64,000 bases of DNA from Chalara sp. BL73 (lineage: Eukaryota > Ascomycota > Leotiomycetes > Helotiales), in assembly GCA_918026815.1 (NCBI GenBank), contig CAKJVC010000106.1, positions 1 to 64,000 of the forward strand, read 5' to 3'. Numbering within the stretch: position 1 is the stretch's first letter; each line of letters starts with the position of its first letter. A program made the translations under genes and the position numbers. Below the pieces are notes generated by a model. That model was not told the origin of the DNA and searched no databases. It saw nothing but the letters and a program-made list of their open reading frames with translations. Positions 34,899 through 46,375 of the stretch are shown here, in pieces.

Positions 34899-35801
34899 CT
34901 AAGCGCCATTCCCCATTGAGTCCCCTTGGAGTGCATCTATCAATGTTTTGCCCACACGCAACTGCGAAAAAATCCGATCAGGCATCTTATGCTCATGTTT
35001 TGGTATCCCATCACCAACCATGGAATCCTTGCTCGCTAGGTCACCAGCTTTGTACTTATCCAACGTCTCCGCCAATGTCTGGTCAAAGCTGAACCGCATG
35101 AAAACATTAATTAATTTGTTCCCATCCTCTCTACTAAAATATTCTATCCTAGATCTGCATGGCTAGTGGCTGTCAAGAAGTGACCAATTAGGTTGTGCCT
35201 TCTGAGCTTCCTCCGGTCGCCATTTGGCTCCAATCTCCCTTAGCTCCATTAGCCATCTAGTTACCATTCCATACTGCAGATCATTGATTTAGACACGCCC
35301 ATGGTCCATCACGCAGCACACTGGCTAGAGACAAGCATGAACTAGTCCGATAATTACAACGCCCTCAATTTTCTTGTGATTTAAAAATGACCACTGTCGC
35401 ATAAAGCTTAATATGAGTTGCTCGCCCGTACCAGTCATGAGGTGTACAAGAAGGGGGAGTACGTAGCCAGCCTGGGCGAGTTCCATGAGAAAGATATCTT
35501 TGTCAAAGGGCACATACAAATGTGGCCACTTTTCACAAGAAAGCTAGGTACTAAACTGTATGCGATACACGGCTGATACTTCATCTAAACTATTTACCTC
35601 GACCTAGAGCATGCATGGAAAAAGCCCTGCGAAGAGAATTAGCTAGCTACTGGCTCTGAGAAAGAGGTTTTTATCTAGCCTGGATACATATCTAAGACAA
35701 TTTAGCTTAACAAGTCGAGGTTCGACATACTTAACTGCGTATTCCCATGTTATATCTTTGAGTTCGCTGGGAAGATCTGCGAATATCTTGAAGATGCCCA
35801 T
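34899..35801 (-). CDS. 2EXR-domain protein, partial exon model
   Basis: The minus strand opens with MGIFKIFADLPSELKDITW and EYAVKYVEPRLV, the pattern F..F..LPxEL...W..A...PR of the fungal 2EXR domain. A GT-AG intron from after LNCLRY (about 35685) to about 35547 joins in phase to CEKWPHLYVPFDKDIFLMEL, the second conserved part (strand plus Y.x..D.D.F). More coding-like sequence follows around 35255-35165 (RWLMELREIGAKWRPEEAQ) and 35125-34899 (INVFMRFSFDQTLAETLDKY), separated by stops that need further introns. I could not fix those joins. The gene is either a four-exon gene or recently broken. 2EXR proteins have no known biochemical role but are expanded in fungi and often lie beside HET genes. 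Confidence 0.5.
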
Positions 35802-36306
35802 TTTGTTCGGCTCATCTTCGTGAGCATTTAGGGGGGTATTGACAAACGTCTGATCAACAAATAGTATTGATTAAATTTGAACTTGAGAGAATTACATGGG
35901 CCAATATATACTTCCAGACCACATGGCGAAATACGTGGCCAAACATGATGAGTAAAGGCTCGGAAGTACAAATCTGTACAATGATGAGAGAAAGGAGTGC
36001 TGGGTGGTTCTAAGACATAATTCTTTAACTTATTTTTGTTGTGTCATTAACGGGAGGCTGAACTTCATGCCAGCTAGCCAGAATCTAGAACGGCATCCTC
36101 TGTTATGAAAGTATATGATGATTACTACTAGGTCGAGATGGCAATTGTCCGAGCGTATCTGGGGAATCGCCAACAATTATAATTGTAGGTGTTACAAGGT
36201 TTTAAGTTGCTTCTGAAATATTCAAAGAAGTTTTAAAGTTGTCCCAGCTATTGCCCGTCTTAGTATAAAGCAAATTGTGAGAGTCCGTATTAAATTTCGA
36301 GTGTAC
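35802..36306. other. Spacer between the 2EXR and HET genes
   Basis: The upstream side of the 2EXR gene and the 3' side of the intact HET gene. No other feature is recognised. Confidence 0.45.
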
Positions 36307-38234
36307 TTACGTACGAATCATCAGATCGACCTCTCTCATCAGACTTTTGGCCACATTCAAACTAGGCAAATATATCATGGTCGCATGTGGGAAAATCATG
36401 AAATCCAGCCCCATGCGGATATCATCGTCCGGTCCCGCTTTAATATTATCGTAGTTTGCTGTCAAATCGTGGTTTTGTTCTTTCTCGCTGAAAATTGGCT
36501 TAATGCGCTCGAGAATACTTCGTTTAATACTAAGATCGACTGCAATAACCTTTGATTCAACATAGCTTGATCCTTCATGCCACTTTAGCACCAGTGAGAA
36601 AGCTTCTTCTTTGTCCTCATTAAACTTGAACAGCACATTTTGCTTTCGCACCAAAAATGAACCTGGCATCCGCAGCGTCATGTTGCCATTTCCCTGATGG
36701 TGAGTTTGGACCTCCGATTGGCCTAATGTGTATTGTTCCCAATCTCTCGATGTTAACCCTTTAAGGATCACAAGCTTTTCACGATTCTGACTTGACCAGA
36801 ATATCCCCTCCTGATTAACTTCACGTGCCTGGATGAGAAGGTCCTGAGGTTGGCGGGCAAATTGTTCAATATCGCTCAGTGGTATGTCTATAAGACCAAG
36901 AGCGTGGTTGGTACGCGAATAACGCGAGTATCGCGCGCCTGCTTGACTCTGCTCCACGACTATCGCTATGCGTGAGTTCAAGTTCTTTGACGAGCGACAG
37001 TTGAGAATAGCTAATGTTCCAATGAGCGACAAGTTGAAAGTTATCCCACTGGCAATTCCGTATGTGTTGCCTCCAAATGGGACGTACGGGATGGTATGGT
37101 CATGAAGAACTGGGAGAGTGATTTGAATGCCTCTATTCGTTATCGAGAATGGAGGAGACTTGGCATCATCATCGCATCTTATGATCTCTCCTGATTTAGC
37201 GAATTCCGCGGGAGATGGGGCGAGTAAGCCCGTGGTGCTTGAAATAGAAGTATACGATACTTCTTCTACATCAGACGCTGCACCGGACCATGCAAAGATG
37301 GACTGGTCATCCGATTCCCGCATGAGTTCCTCTTGAAGTCGAGCAAATGCTCGACCACCCTCGCCATATAACAGCGGCATACTGACGCCGAATATACCTA
37401 ACAAGCAATATGCTTCATCCTCTATACGTGTGGTCCGACGTCCCGATGCCCAGGAGAACTTCTGGGCAATGCTATAGTCACTCAGCTTGCCATAGCTGAA
37501 AAACTGACGATCAATCTTAGTGATCTCGGCAATGGTTTCTTTGAGTTGATCCCGTGTTCCAATCGATGCCCATTCAGAAGCATAGAATAAAATCACCGAT
37601 GGTGCTATTAGTTCTTGTAGTGTCCATCCTCTCTTAAACCAACGACTTCTTCTAAAACTTGAAGGAAAAGCAGTGGGATCTTCATTGATATCGACATCCT
37701 GTAAGTATGCATAACATATAGCAGAGTCTCGATACCTAAATAACTCAGGGTCAGTGTCTTTGCCTTAGTGGGGATTGAGAGCACAAGTGTTATGCGAAAG
37801 ACTATGTACTCTTCAAACATGAATACCCTAAAGTGCAGCGTGCGAGCAATTCATTCATTATATCTTGCAAAGCTACCACGATGCTTTGGGTTTCTAAACA
37901 CTTACCATTGGAACATAGAGTTAATTGCCTCGGATAGCTCAGACGATGACCGCTTATCAATACAGCAGGTATCTATCCACTATGTGGCCTAGTCTTAGTT
38001 TCAAAAACAAAGTAATTAGAGAAGAACGCGTACCACATACTCAATCCCATCAGACAACGCCTGCTTGCAACATCCAGTGATCTTCTTATAACCTTTCAAA
38101 GATGCCGCTGTTTCACCAATGAACTCTTGGTAACTTACCTCCTGTTCCTCCCAGGTATGGGATAGGATCGCGTACGGTGGTATATCTCCATAGTAATCCT
38201 CAATTTCCAATGTATTGGCATTCAGAAGGCGCAT
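36307..38234 (-). CDS. HET-domain protein, intact
   Basis: Three exons on the minus strand (38234-38034, 37979-37906, 37735-36307), phases matching, give 567 residues. The start MRLLNANTLEIEDYYGD is the usual opening of HNWD/HET-E-type proteins. The three HET motifs are complete: PPYAILSHTWEEQEVSYQEF; YVWIDTCCIDKRSSSELSEA (made by joining exons 1 and 2); and FRRSRWFKRGWTLQELIAPS. After these comes KFSWASGRRTTRIEDEAYCL and LLGIFGVSMPLLYGEG, the conserved continuation, then a roughly 350-residue C-terminal region with no WD or NACHT domain. HET domains are TIR-like cell-death effectors in non-self recognition. It sits between two dead HET copies and may be the one functional allele of the island. 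Confidence 0.92.
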
Positions 38235-38491
38235 GTTCTCCCAACCAATGCATTGTACAGTGAAGGCTACGTCGGGAAAGAGGTTCATACTCTTGGCAGA
38301 ATGTGGATTCGGTGCGGGCCGCAAAAACACGCTTAAGTATTCTACCCATGTCTACAGGGTACGTCTGATGTGAACTGAACTTGGCGTTTAGCGTTAAGTG
38401 GTAATCCATATTGGCGACAGCGAACCACTTCTCAATTTATATCCTCCTTTACTGATATTGCACAACATCATCTTGACATCCAACCAAAGTA

Positions 38492-40340
38492 TCAAACGAG
38501 CCCAAACTCAACAGCAACGGCATCACTTTTCTCTAATGTATCCATTGCTTCACCATTCATCAAGCCCTGAACATATGCTTCTCCAATGAAACCATACTTG
38601 TTCGATAGTAATTCACGGAAGGCTACTAAAACGTCGCAGCCAAACAAAACACATAAAATGACACCTATTTCGACCGTATCAGGAAAAAAACCGCAATATC
38701 CTCTTTCACCAACAAAATTTTTTCGGCGATAGCCTACCTGATGGCTTCTGAGATCGAAAATGCTTGTGCCGGTTTTGGCAAATCCGGTCTTGTCGAAAGC
38801 CTCTTCAGCACGGAATGAGGCAGCATTTTCACGCCACTGAGGGCTAGCACCAGAACAGAGTTTTCGGTAGTCGTAATCATAGCCTTGATATTCTACAAAA
38901 GTCCCATCAATAGTTGCCCAGAAAATTCCGTCCAAGCCGAGGCGATACAATTCTCATCTTTGTGTATACTCCCGTAAGTATGAAAAACCTGTGCCCTCAC
39001 ATCTACTGCTAATATGTCGTATGTCTTGGTCGTCCACCGTTGGGTCGATGGTAAATCTTCTAAAGGAAAGGAAATGGTATTGCAGAGATAGAGCACTTGA
39101 TCCTATTGTATTCCCCGTACCCTTGAACTAGCTCGATGGTCCGAGAAAGAGAAAAATGCGGGTTTTGAGGCGGAGGCACAATGTATTACCACTCTTTTCT
39201 TTAGAGCAGACGAATACGCCTTGTGGATACTCTAAGAGAGAAAGCTATACTTTTGCCATGGATCTGCCAGTTCGGAGTCCACGTCTGGTGAACGAGTTTG
39301 GATGTTGCGAAGCGCAGATTACATGAGGAGTTAGTGCTAGATATTATCGAATCTACAAAGCTGGCGTAAACACCCTCGACAGGAGTGTCATAGTCGATAA
39401 TCAGCTATTGCGCATCAAAACTATCGGACATCTGATTTGCCGATATCCCGTCAATGGCAGAGTTTTGATTCAGAATTCCAAGCAATTAAAATAATTTGTC
39501 CCGGGGGTCAGTAGCCATGCGATCCCGAAATTTCCAAAGTAACGCTACTGCACATCTAGCATCCTAGCCTTTCCTTCTCGTGGCTTCAACTTTGACTTCG
39601 GCCAAAGAAAGGTATTGTTTCATACCTTCTCTCGTAAATATCCTTTCGGATATATATACTCAGGCATGTTAGGCCCAAGCTGAAGAGCCCGATCGCTACT
39701 TTCCATAAACCAAAAAAGCTCATCCTTTAACTGTTGAGCAAGAGTTGACTTTTTTTATCGCTTGGTAGAATAAATTCCTGTATTACCGATATTCGCATGA
39801 ACTAACTTTTGTAAAGAAATGATACAAAGACCCCATGACTGGTCTGAGACCGTGATCCCTTCCTTTGCGTCTAGATTTTGTTGTATCTGCAAGAGGGATC
39901 TCGCGGCCGGCCATTCTGTCTACAGCTTTGTCCGTTCTATCGAGACATACTGCCACAACTCCCTTCTTGTATATCCATCCTATGAGTAGGATTTGCCTAA
40001 ACCACTCCTCGAAATCCAGCCGGTTTATGCAGATAGCTTCAATCCAGATATACGGAGATTCAAGCAAGATTGAAGGATTTCGTGGTTATTGGTGCCTTCC
40101 ACAATGGATATACAATCTCTCAAGATGCGACACGAAATCACCCAGATCCAAATTGTTTCACCTTTGATCAAAATTTGCCCCATCTCTTCATTTGTCCCCC
40201 AAGCATAAGAGATAGCGCAAAAGTTTGGCACTTCGTCTAACAGAAAATGATGTAACTTGAGTGATGGAATAGTCTCTCCACTGGCAAAATTTCTAGAAGT
40301 CGGATCTCAGGCTCATCAATCCGAAGTGTTCGGAATATTG
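38492..40340 (-). pseudogene. Second HET-domain gene, heavily broken
   Basis: Minus-strand fragments appear in order: ISYAWGTNEE near 40210; SPYIWIEAICINRLDFEEWF at about 40000-40060; RDRMATDPRDKLF near 39515, followed by a stop; and a 152-codon C-terminal piece (38950-38492) ending CVLFGCDVLVAFREL ... GFIGEAYVQGLMNGEAMD. That last block is the standard end of fungal HET proteins. Between them are many stops and frame changes, for example around 39780-39690 and 39400-39350. The order fits a single ancestral gene transcribed toward lower coordinates. It is a different HET subclass from the intact gene next to it. Confidence 0.85.
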
Positions 40341-40912
40341 TTGACATTATGATAAGTGTTCTATTCGAGTCCATGAATTCACTCACTCAGAGTAAACATG
40401 CTGTGTGGACAAGATTTGCGGCTATGTCAATACTACTGAGAGTGAAGGTACTCTAAAGGCGTGTCCGCTTGACCGCCCATATTGACGCCAAACACAAGGA
40501 AATAAAAGGTTCAAACAAACCAAATAGAGTCGTATTAATATGTGTCGTTAAATGAGCTCGGTGGGCTGAAAGAGAGGCTCTCCTACCTGGGGCGGTGGTG
40601 GTTGCTGTGCATCGCATCTCCACCCCGCACGAGGTCTAGGATATAATATCTCCAAATCCAGAAACTTTAGCCATGATGCTAAGTGAAACCCCACTAGCAG
40701 TGGAATCAAGCTGTAATGGATCCTGCAAATACCACATTTCTTGCCATTAATTCTGGAAGGGCCGTTATAACGCAGCACTATCATCAGCATCAACACTTTC
40801 CGCTTTCTCCTCTTAATCTTAGCATATCGCTGCATCATACCCGTTCCTATTCCCTTCGTGGGTTTCTTATAGAATTGCAAACATTCTTCACCAATATCCT
40901 TTCGAGACAAAC
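40341..40912. other. 3' flank of the RNA cyclase gene
   Basis: A 122-codon minus-strand open frame lies here (40548-40916), but it is basic, has no family signature and partly overlaps the cyclase end, so I do not call it. No repeat is recognised. Confidence 0.45.
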
Positions 40913-42283
40913 TCAAAGTTCAGAAGTGTTGCCAATAATTCCCATAGACGGAGCTATGGTGAGGCGTTCAATTGTGGAAACCAAAGTGACACTACCGGTG
41001 TTCTTGATGGGAAGCTTCCAGCCAATACCCTCACAGATTCTCCCACTATCCTTCCAATTTACATCAGGAAGCAATTGGCTCGTCACCCATCTTGCGGTGG
41101 TTGTATGCGTACTCCCATCCCCAAATGGTTCAACTGTGCGGTCAATCCTGTCTTTGTCAGATTCCAGCACCTCTTTTGATCCTGGAATGCTTGAACTGCC
41201 TTCAGCAAGAGCTTGGAAAATGATGAGCTGATCTTGGAGGTACTCATCAGCCAGTCCACCTTTTTGTAGTTCAACATCAATTTGATCAACAACGTTTTGT
41301 GCAATCTCCGTGCTTATCTTATCGGCACTCTTATTTTTCGTAGCTCTATCATACAACCAATCACGTCCGAAGCGCAGCGCAGTTGATGTATGGGCCACAA
41401 GAAGGGTATAAATCCGTGCTTTGTGATTGCTCGCTTCAACAACGACAAACTTAATCTCGATATTCGGAAAAACCAGTCCAGTCTCAAAAGTGAAACACTC
41501 TCGAAGTGGCTGGAGAAGCTCTGGTGGAGCTATAATTGATATATCAATCCTAGTCAATGTACCCTGCTCTGCGGGCCATTCTGGCGTTTTCAACATATGT
41601 CCAATTGGCAGAGGATTGACTTCAAATTTCACTGAGCCCGATTGAGGACCTCCGTGAGACCATCCTCGATACTCTAGCTTCCGTCCAACACTAACGCCAA
41701 ATCTCTCCAGAGAAGGTAATAGAACTTGGTCAAGATACTCGTAAGACAGTGAGAAACTCACATTTGTGCCACCGCGTATTGTAACGTTGATTGAGGATCC
41801 TTCCTCATTTCCAGCGAAGAGAAGGAAAGGAAAGATCGATTGAAACACCAACATGACGCTTCCCACGCCTCCCACATCGATCTTGACATTGCGATTTATC
41901 AACTCCGCAGGAGGCAAGATGGCTTGAAATTCGACAGTCTTGCTTCCTACTTCTAAGCCTGTGACCTCAGCAGTAGTGGCTTCTGCGAGGTAGTGAATAG
42001 CTGAAGCGTGTTGTGCTTTCAGGCCTTGACTGAGTTAGTCCAGATACTCACGCTTTGACCAAATGTGACCTACCGCCACCACGCTTTCCTGGCCTTCAAA
42101 TTTATTAGCATGGTGTATATTTCAGGGGGGGAGTAAGTGTCACCTATTTCCGCGAACATGGTCGATTCGAACAGGAGTGCCAGTTAATGCGGCCAAGGCC
42201 ATAGCGATTCTGACGACCTGCCCTCCGCCTTCACCAGTCCTGCCATCGAGCTTAACGAGCTTCTTGGACTTTGTAGATGCCAT
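40913..42283 (-). CDS. RNA 3'-terminal phosphate cyclase
   Basis: Three exons on the minus strand (42283-42144, 42093-42074, 42024-40913) give 423 residues. The first exon encodes LDGRTGEGGGQVVRIAMALA, the signature of the family; the 20-nt micro-exon supplies PGKRGGG; and the third continues with LKAQHASAIHYL. The C-terminal half has YLQDQLIIFQALA and a THTTTARWVTS segment where the catalytic His is expected. RtcA-type enzymes adenylate themselves on His and convert RNA 3'-phosphates to 2',3'-cyclic phosphates. Eukaryotic relatives are nuclear; the Rcl1 branch works in ribosome biogenesis, but the presence of the His motif favours the active cyclase branch. The gene is intact and borders the HET island on the right. 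Confidence 0.92.
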
Positions 42284-44156
42284 TCGAGCCGTGCGGTATT
42301 ATAGAACACTTCTGGATATTTACTTGCTTTGCAAGAGTGTTGCCTTTGAGGGTCGCGTATAGGTTGTAAATAAAGATACAAAATATTTTGGAAAACAGTG
42401 CCTGCTTATATTTTGTTTGCATCTCATGGTGAATGAGTCATGCTTCTCTACTGGTTGAAGCAAAACACTGCCTCCCGCGATTCGGGCCAGCCGCCGAGAC
42501 ATCCCAGCCAAGAGCGAACATCTTGGCACTCAATAACATAATCGTAGTGCGTCGTCAGGGGTCTCAATACATCAACGCCATAGCGTCGATTTAGAGCTGA
42601 CTAAGCACCGCGCACCACCAAAAGTCTCGCCTGTAAAAATAGGGCAACCAGCCTGTAAAAACGCGATTACAAACCTGTAGTACAACTAAAGTTTGAATAA
42701 CTTTTTTGGTTGGTTGTATTCTTATAAATATGCCGATATTTATATTAGTACGTTTTTCTAAAAAAGTGTTTTATTAGTATTAAAGTTATTATTACGTGTC
42801 TGAACGTATGTAAATAAAATTACATAGAATAGTCTTGTCTATCGACCATTTGTACAACAACATAAATATCAAGAGCAATTCAATCCTACCGACCCGACGG
42901 GATTATAGTGGTCTATAAATTATATTGCCTTATGTATTCGTTTATATGTCCATCGTGCATCAATATCCTCCTTTGCAAGCGCTCCCTCAGTGTTCACCTT
43001 CAATACCTCAGCTTTATCTCCTTCCAAATAATCTTGCACCCCTCGCCTCCTTTTCCTCACATTTGAAACCGGTATATTCTAAGCTCAAAGCATGTGGTTC
43101 AAAATCATATATGGAAGTATGTCCCCGGGATATACGCAGTAGCATTTTGTGCTCTTGTGATGTTGACGCCGCTCACCTCTTTTGCCGCAGCTAGATCCGC
43201 TAAGCGGCCGAGTTGGGAGCGAGTAGTAAGGCTGTTTCATGAATTAGAGTTGGATCTGTATGGTAATGAGCGCCTGTGATGATATACTTTGAAAAAAATC
43301 GCAAAATTCGAGTCTGGCGCTAAAGTAGACCTCACGCATCTAAATCTCAAGCAGGACGAGTTTACGCTTTTTACAGAAGTAAAGATTGATGTGAAATGAC
43401 AGCAAGGAAGTCTGCTGGTATATATCCTCATTCTTGGAAAAGCCATCTTAGCATGCTGATACAAAGGTAGTGCCTCCAAGATTTCATTCAATACCTATTT
43501 TCTATGTGTATTTGAATAGCTACCCAAATTATTCGCAACATCTAATTTATTTTTGGACATGATTGATATATTTTTGCGATAATTGCGGAAAATCCGAGGT
43601 GATATCTTCTAACGTAGAACACTTCACAACTAGACCCAACTCCTTTCATACCTTGAGCTGTCCCTTGTAGAATCGAAGGTTACCCGCCGAGCCCTTTGTA
43701 CTCGAGATCCCAATCGATATTCCAAACCCTAGGCTCAGAATGTTAGACCATCGAGAATCCTTCTAGACCCACCATCATGATATACCAGGCAAACTAAAAG
43801 ATTGACTTAGTAACACACTTGCGGGATACTCTGAGGGCTGTAAAACTAACACGACAAATCCTGCCTAAAATAGATCTAAAGAGCAAGACTAGTGAGCAGA
43901 TTGGCTGCTTGAGTGAGACTAACAAGATCGGGTGCTCAACATATTCAGAAACCAATCAAACTCACCACAACCTCATAGACTTCGTTTTCGTTGCATATTG
44001 CATAACAATTAATTAAGCACTTTCTTTCGCAAACCAATCAGTTGACAGCGGTTGCATGGTCCAGTTGTGAATATATTTTACAACTTTACATTATTGTTGT
44101 ACATTGTAATGAGAATTTTGATATCCTCTAGGCTGACAAATATCCAAACATGATAC
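42284..44156. other. Intergenic region with a partly AT-rich core
   Basis: No recognisable gene. From about 42690 to 42870 the sequence is AT-rich. Just before it, GCCTGTAAAAA occurs at 42629-42639 and 42651-42661, and ACCTGTAGTA follows at 42673, a short direct-repeat series that may be a transposon end. The left part is the promoter region of the RNA cyclase gene. Confidence 0.45.
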
Positions 44157-45807
44157 TCACCGGTATTTCTCGTACCCAATCTCTTCCCGTATCCTCGCTT
44201 CTACTAACGCTACAGTCTTAGCATCGTACAGATCCTCAGGCGCCCTTGTCCCCCTCACTACCTCACGCTCATGCAATGTAGCTTCTTCCTTAGTCATACA
44301 GACCAGATCTCTCAGCTGAACTGTGCTCGTCTTTTGGCCTGCTATGCTGAGATTAATCGGACTTCTGGATGGTTTTCGCCATCTTACTAGCGCAAGTCGA
44401 GTTGGTGCTCCGCTAATTACACTTTTTCCTCTATATACCTCTTCGACTACATACCCGACATCAAGTGCCGTCACAGCTAGTTTCAAACCTTGCGCATCCT
44501 CACCGGGAGTGGTTGCTCTGATAATTTTCTCCTCGCTTCCTTGTAGCTGAGCGAGAATACCGTCGTACATTTTCTCTCGGCCTTTTGCAGGTACATATTC
44601 GCATGGGTATCCCGAAACTTGTAGTATAACATGATTCGCGCATGTATATCCAAAAACTGCGGGCATTGTCCCTAATACTGGTAATATTCGGACACGGAAA
44701 TCAGGAAGCACGCCTAGATCACCGACTGATCCTTTCTTGAACTCTTCTTCAGGTAAAGGGAGCAGTTGCGCTTTTCCAGGACCAGGCTTTTCTGTGGAAT
44801 AGACGACTGGTATGCCAGATGCGATACCTACGGCTCGTAAACGCCGACGTGTGGATCGAGATAGAGGATCTTCTGTAGAAGCAGAGATGTCGCCAACGAA
44901 TATGCGGCTAGGATCAGACTTGCATCCTGCACCCATAGATGAGATCACGGGGATGTTATTCTTATAACAGTATTCCAGTAGAGCAACCTTGCTATCAATA
45001 TTATCGATCGCGTCAACAATATAGTCTGGTTTCCTGCCATTCCAGGGGCCCAACAAGTTTTCAGCTTCCTTGGAACTAAACAGCTGGTTCTGTAGATCAA
45101 AATGCACCCATGGTGTAATCTGTTGCAATCGTCTCCGTAGGCAGTGAACTTTTGGTGTTCCAACATCTGCTAGTGTTGCCACGGCATGTCGATTCAGAGA
45201 AGAGAGAGTGACCTGATCAAAGTCGATAAGACGGATATGAGAGATCCCTGAACGAGCGAGCGCTGCTGTGCAATGCGATCCCACTCCTCCACAGCCCACC
45301 ACAATTATGAATGCTTCTCGTAGTTTCTTCAAGCCATCGTCTTTCAAGAATACTCGATTACGTGCCAGTTGCTCAAGTATCAGCTCTGAATGCCGCGATT
45401 AGCAGCCGTTCACATCCATTGAGCAGACAAAATCGCCTACCATCATCATAATCACCATTCTGTGCCCTAGCAGCAAGCTCAGCGCTTCTCTTATCCTCCT
45501 TACTCAGCACAAGCTCACTCTTTGCATCTCGTGGCGGGGACGCAGCGCCAAAATTTGTAAGCTTCACTTCGCCTATCAGCTTCTCTCTCCATCATAAATC
45601 GACGTCGTCCTCCAAAAAGGCACGTACCTGGTCTCCCTGGTGGTTATTGTCAAGTTCAGGAATGGACGCCTTGAGGTCTTGTATGGCTTCCTCGCGCCTA
45701 ATATGCTGATATGAAAGAAGTGCTGCCGCGGTCAACCCGCCAGCAACGAGTGCTGTCGCGCCAAATTGGAAGGACGGTATTGAGGTCGTGCGCTGAAACC
45801 AGGACAT
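44157..45807 (-). CDS. tRNA threonylcarbamoyladenosine dehydratase (Tcd1/Tcd2-like)
   Basis: Three exons on the minus strand (45807-45628, 45561-45441, 45385-44157) give 509 residues. The N-terminus carries one TM segment (FGATALVAGGLTAAALLSY), as in the yeast Tcd proteins of the mitochondrial outer membrane. The E1-like domain shows FIIVVGCGGVGSH (nucleotide loop), RLIDFDQVTLSSLNRHA, VDAIDNIDSK and SSMGAGCKSDP. These enzymes use ATP to cyclise the t6A base at tRNA position 37 to ct6A, which sharpens decoding of ANN codons. Exon 2 was joined at CTT 45561, the only AG that keeps the frame. The gene is intact, with length slightly above yeast. Confidence 0.92.
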
Positions 45808-46375
45808 GGCGGGTAGTTATTCTGGCGCTGGAGGTGGTTTCCGTGGGAATGAGTTACAACGCTTTCCGTCTAAGTATGCCGGTGCGATTATAGCGCCTTT
45901 CCATCTTGGAAAGCAGTCATGGTGGGTGTTGTGGTCGGCTTTCTTCCTCTACAATTTCTTACACATACCGTCACGCCAAAATTCTGATATTTTAGTGAGT
46001 TCCACCAACATTGAAGTCTTGGCGCCAAGCGGGTTGATTGACAATTGTAGAGGGATTACTTGAATGTAGATTATATATTCGAATCACACACTTGAAGTTT
46101 GAGTTGAGTACTATGATGAATACATGCAAATGAGAATATTTTCCGGAGCGTGAAATATTATGCTTGCGGTAGACTGAATTAAGGCGATTTTTTCCCCTTT
46201 TTCTAGCTGACTTTAAAGCTGCTTTGCTTCACATATAATAATTAGCCTCAAAAGACAGCATAAAGCAATATAAAGCATGTTTCCTTCAGCCGTTTTTCCA
46301 TGACAAGTTTCAACCCATTGATGGCGAACTATTAATATCCGTGTGGACAATCTTACAACTGCTCTTCCAGTATCC
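45808..46375. other. Spacer between Tcd-like gene and P450
   Basis: This contains the promoter of the dehydratase gene and the 3' flank of the P450 gene. A short plus-strand frame starting at 45806 is judged accidental. Nothing else is recognised. Confidence 0.5.

Noticed and set aside
40548..40916. 122-codon minus-strand frame next to the RNA cyclase end
   Set aside because: Overlaps the end of the cyclase gene, has no recognisable domain and lies in what should be its 3' untranslated region.
45806..46063. Short plus-strand frame beginning antisense to the start of the Tcd-like gene
   Set aside because: No family signature, overlaps the start codon of a well supported gene on the other strand and ends in low-complexity sequence.
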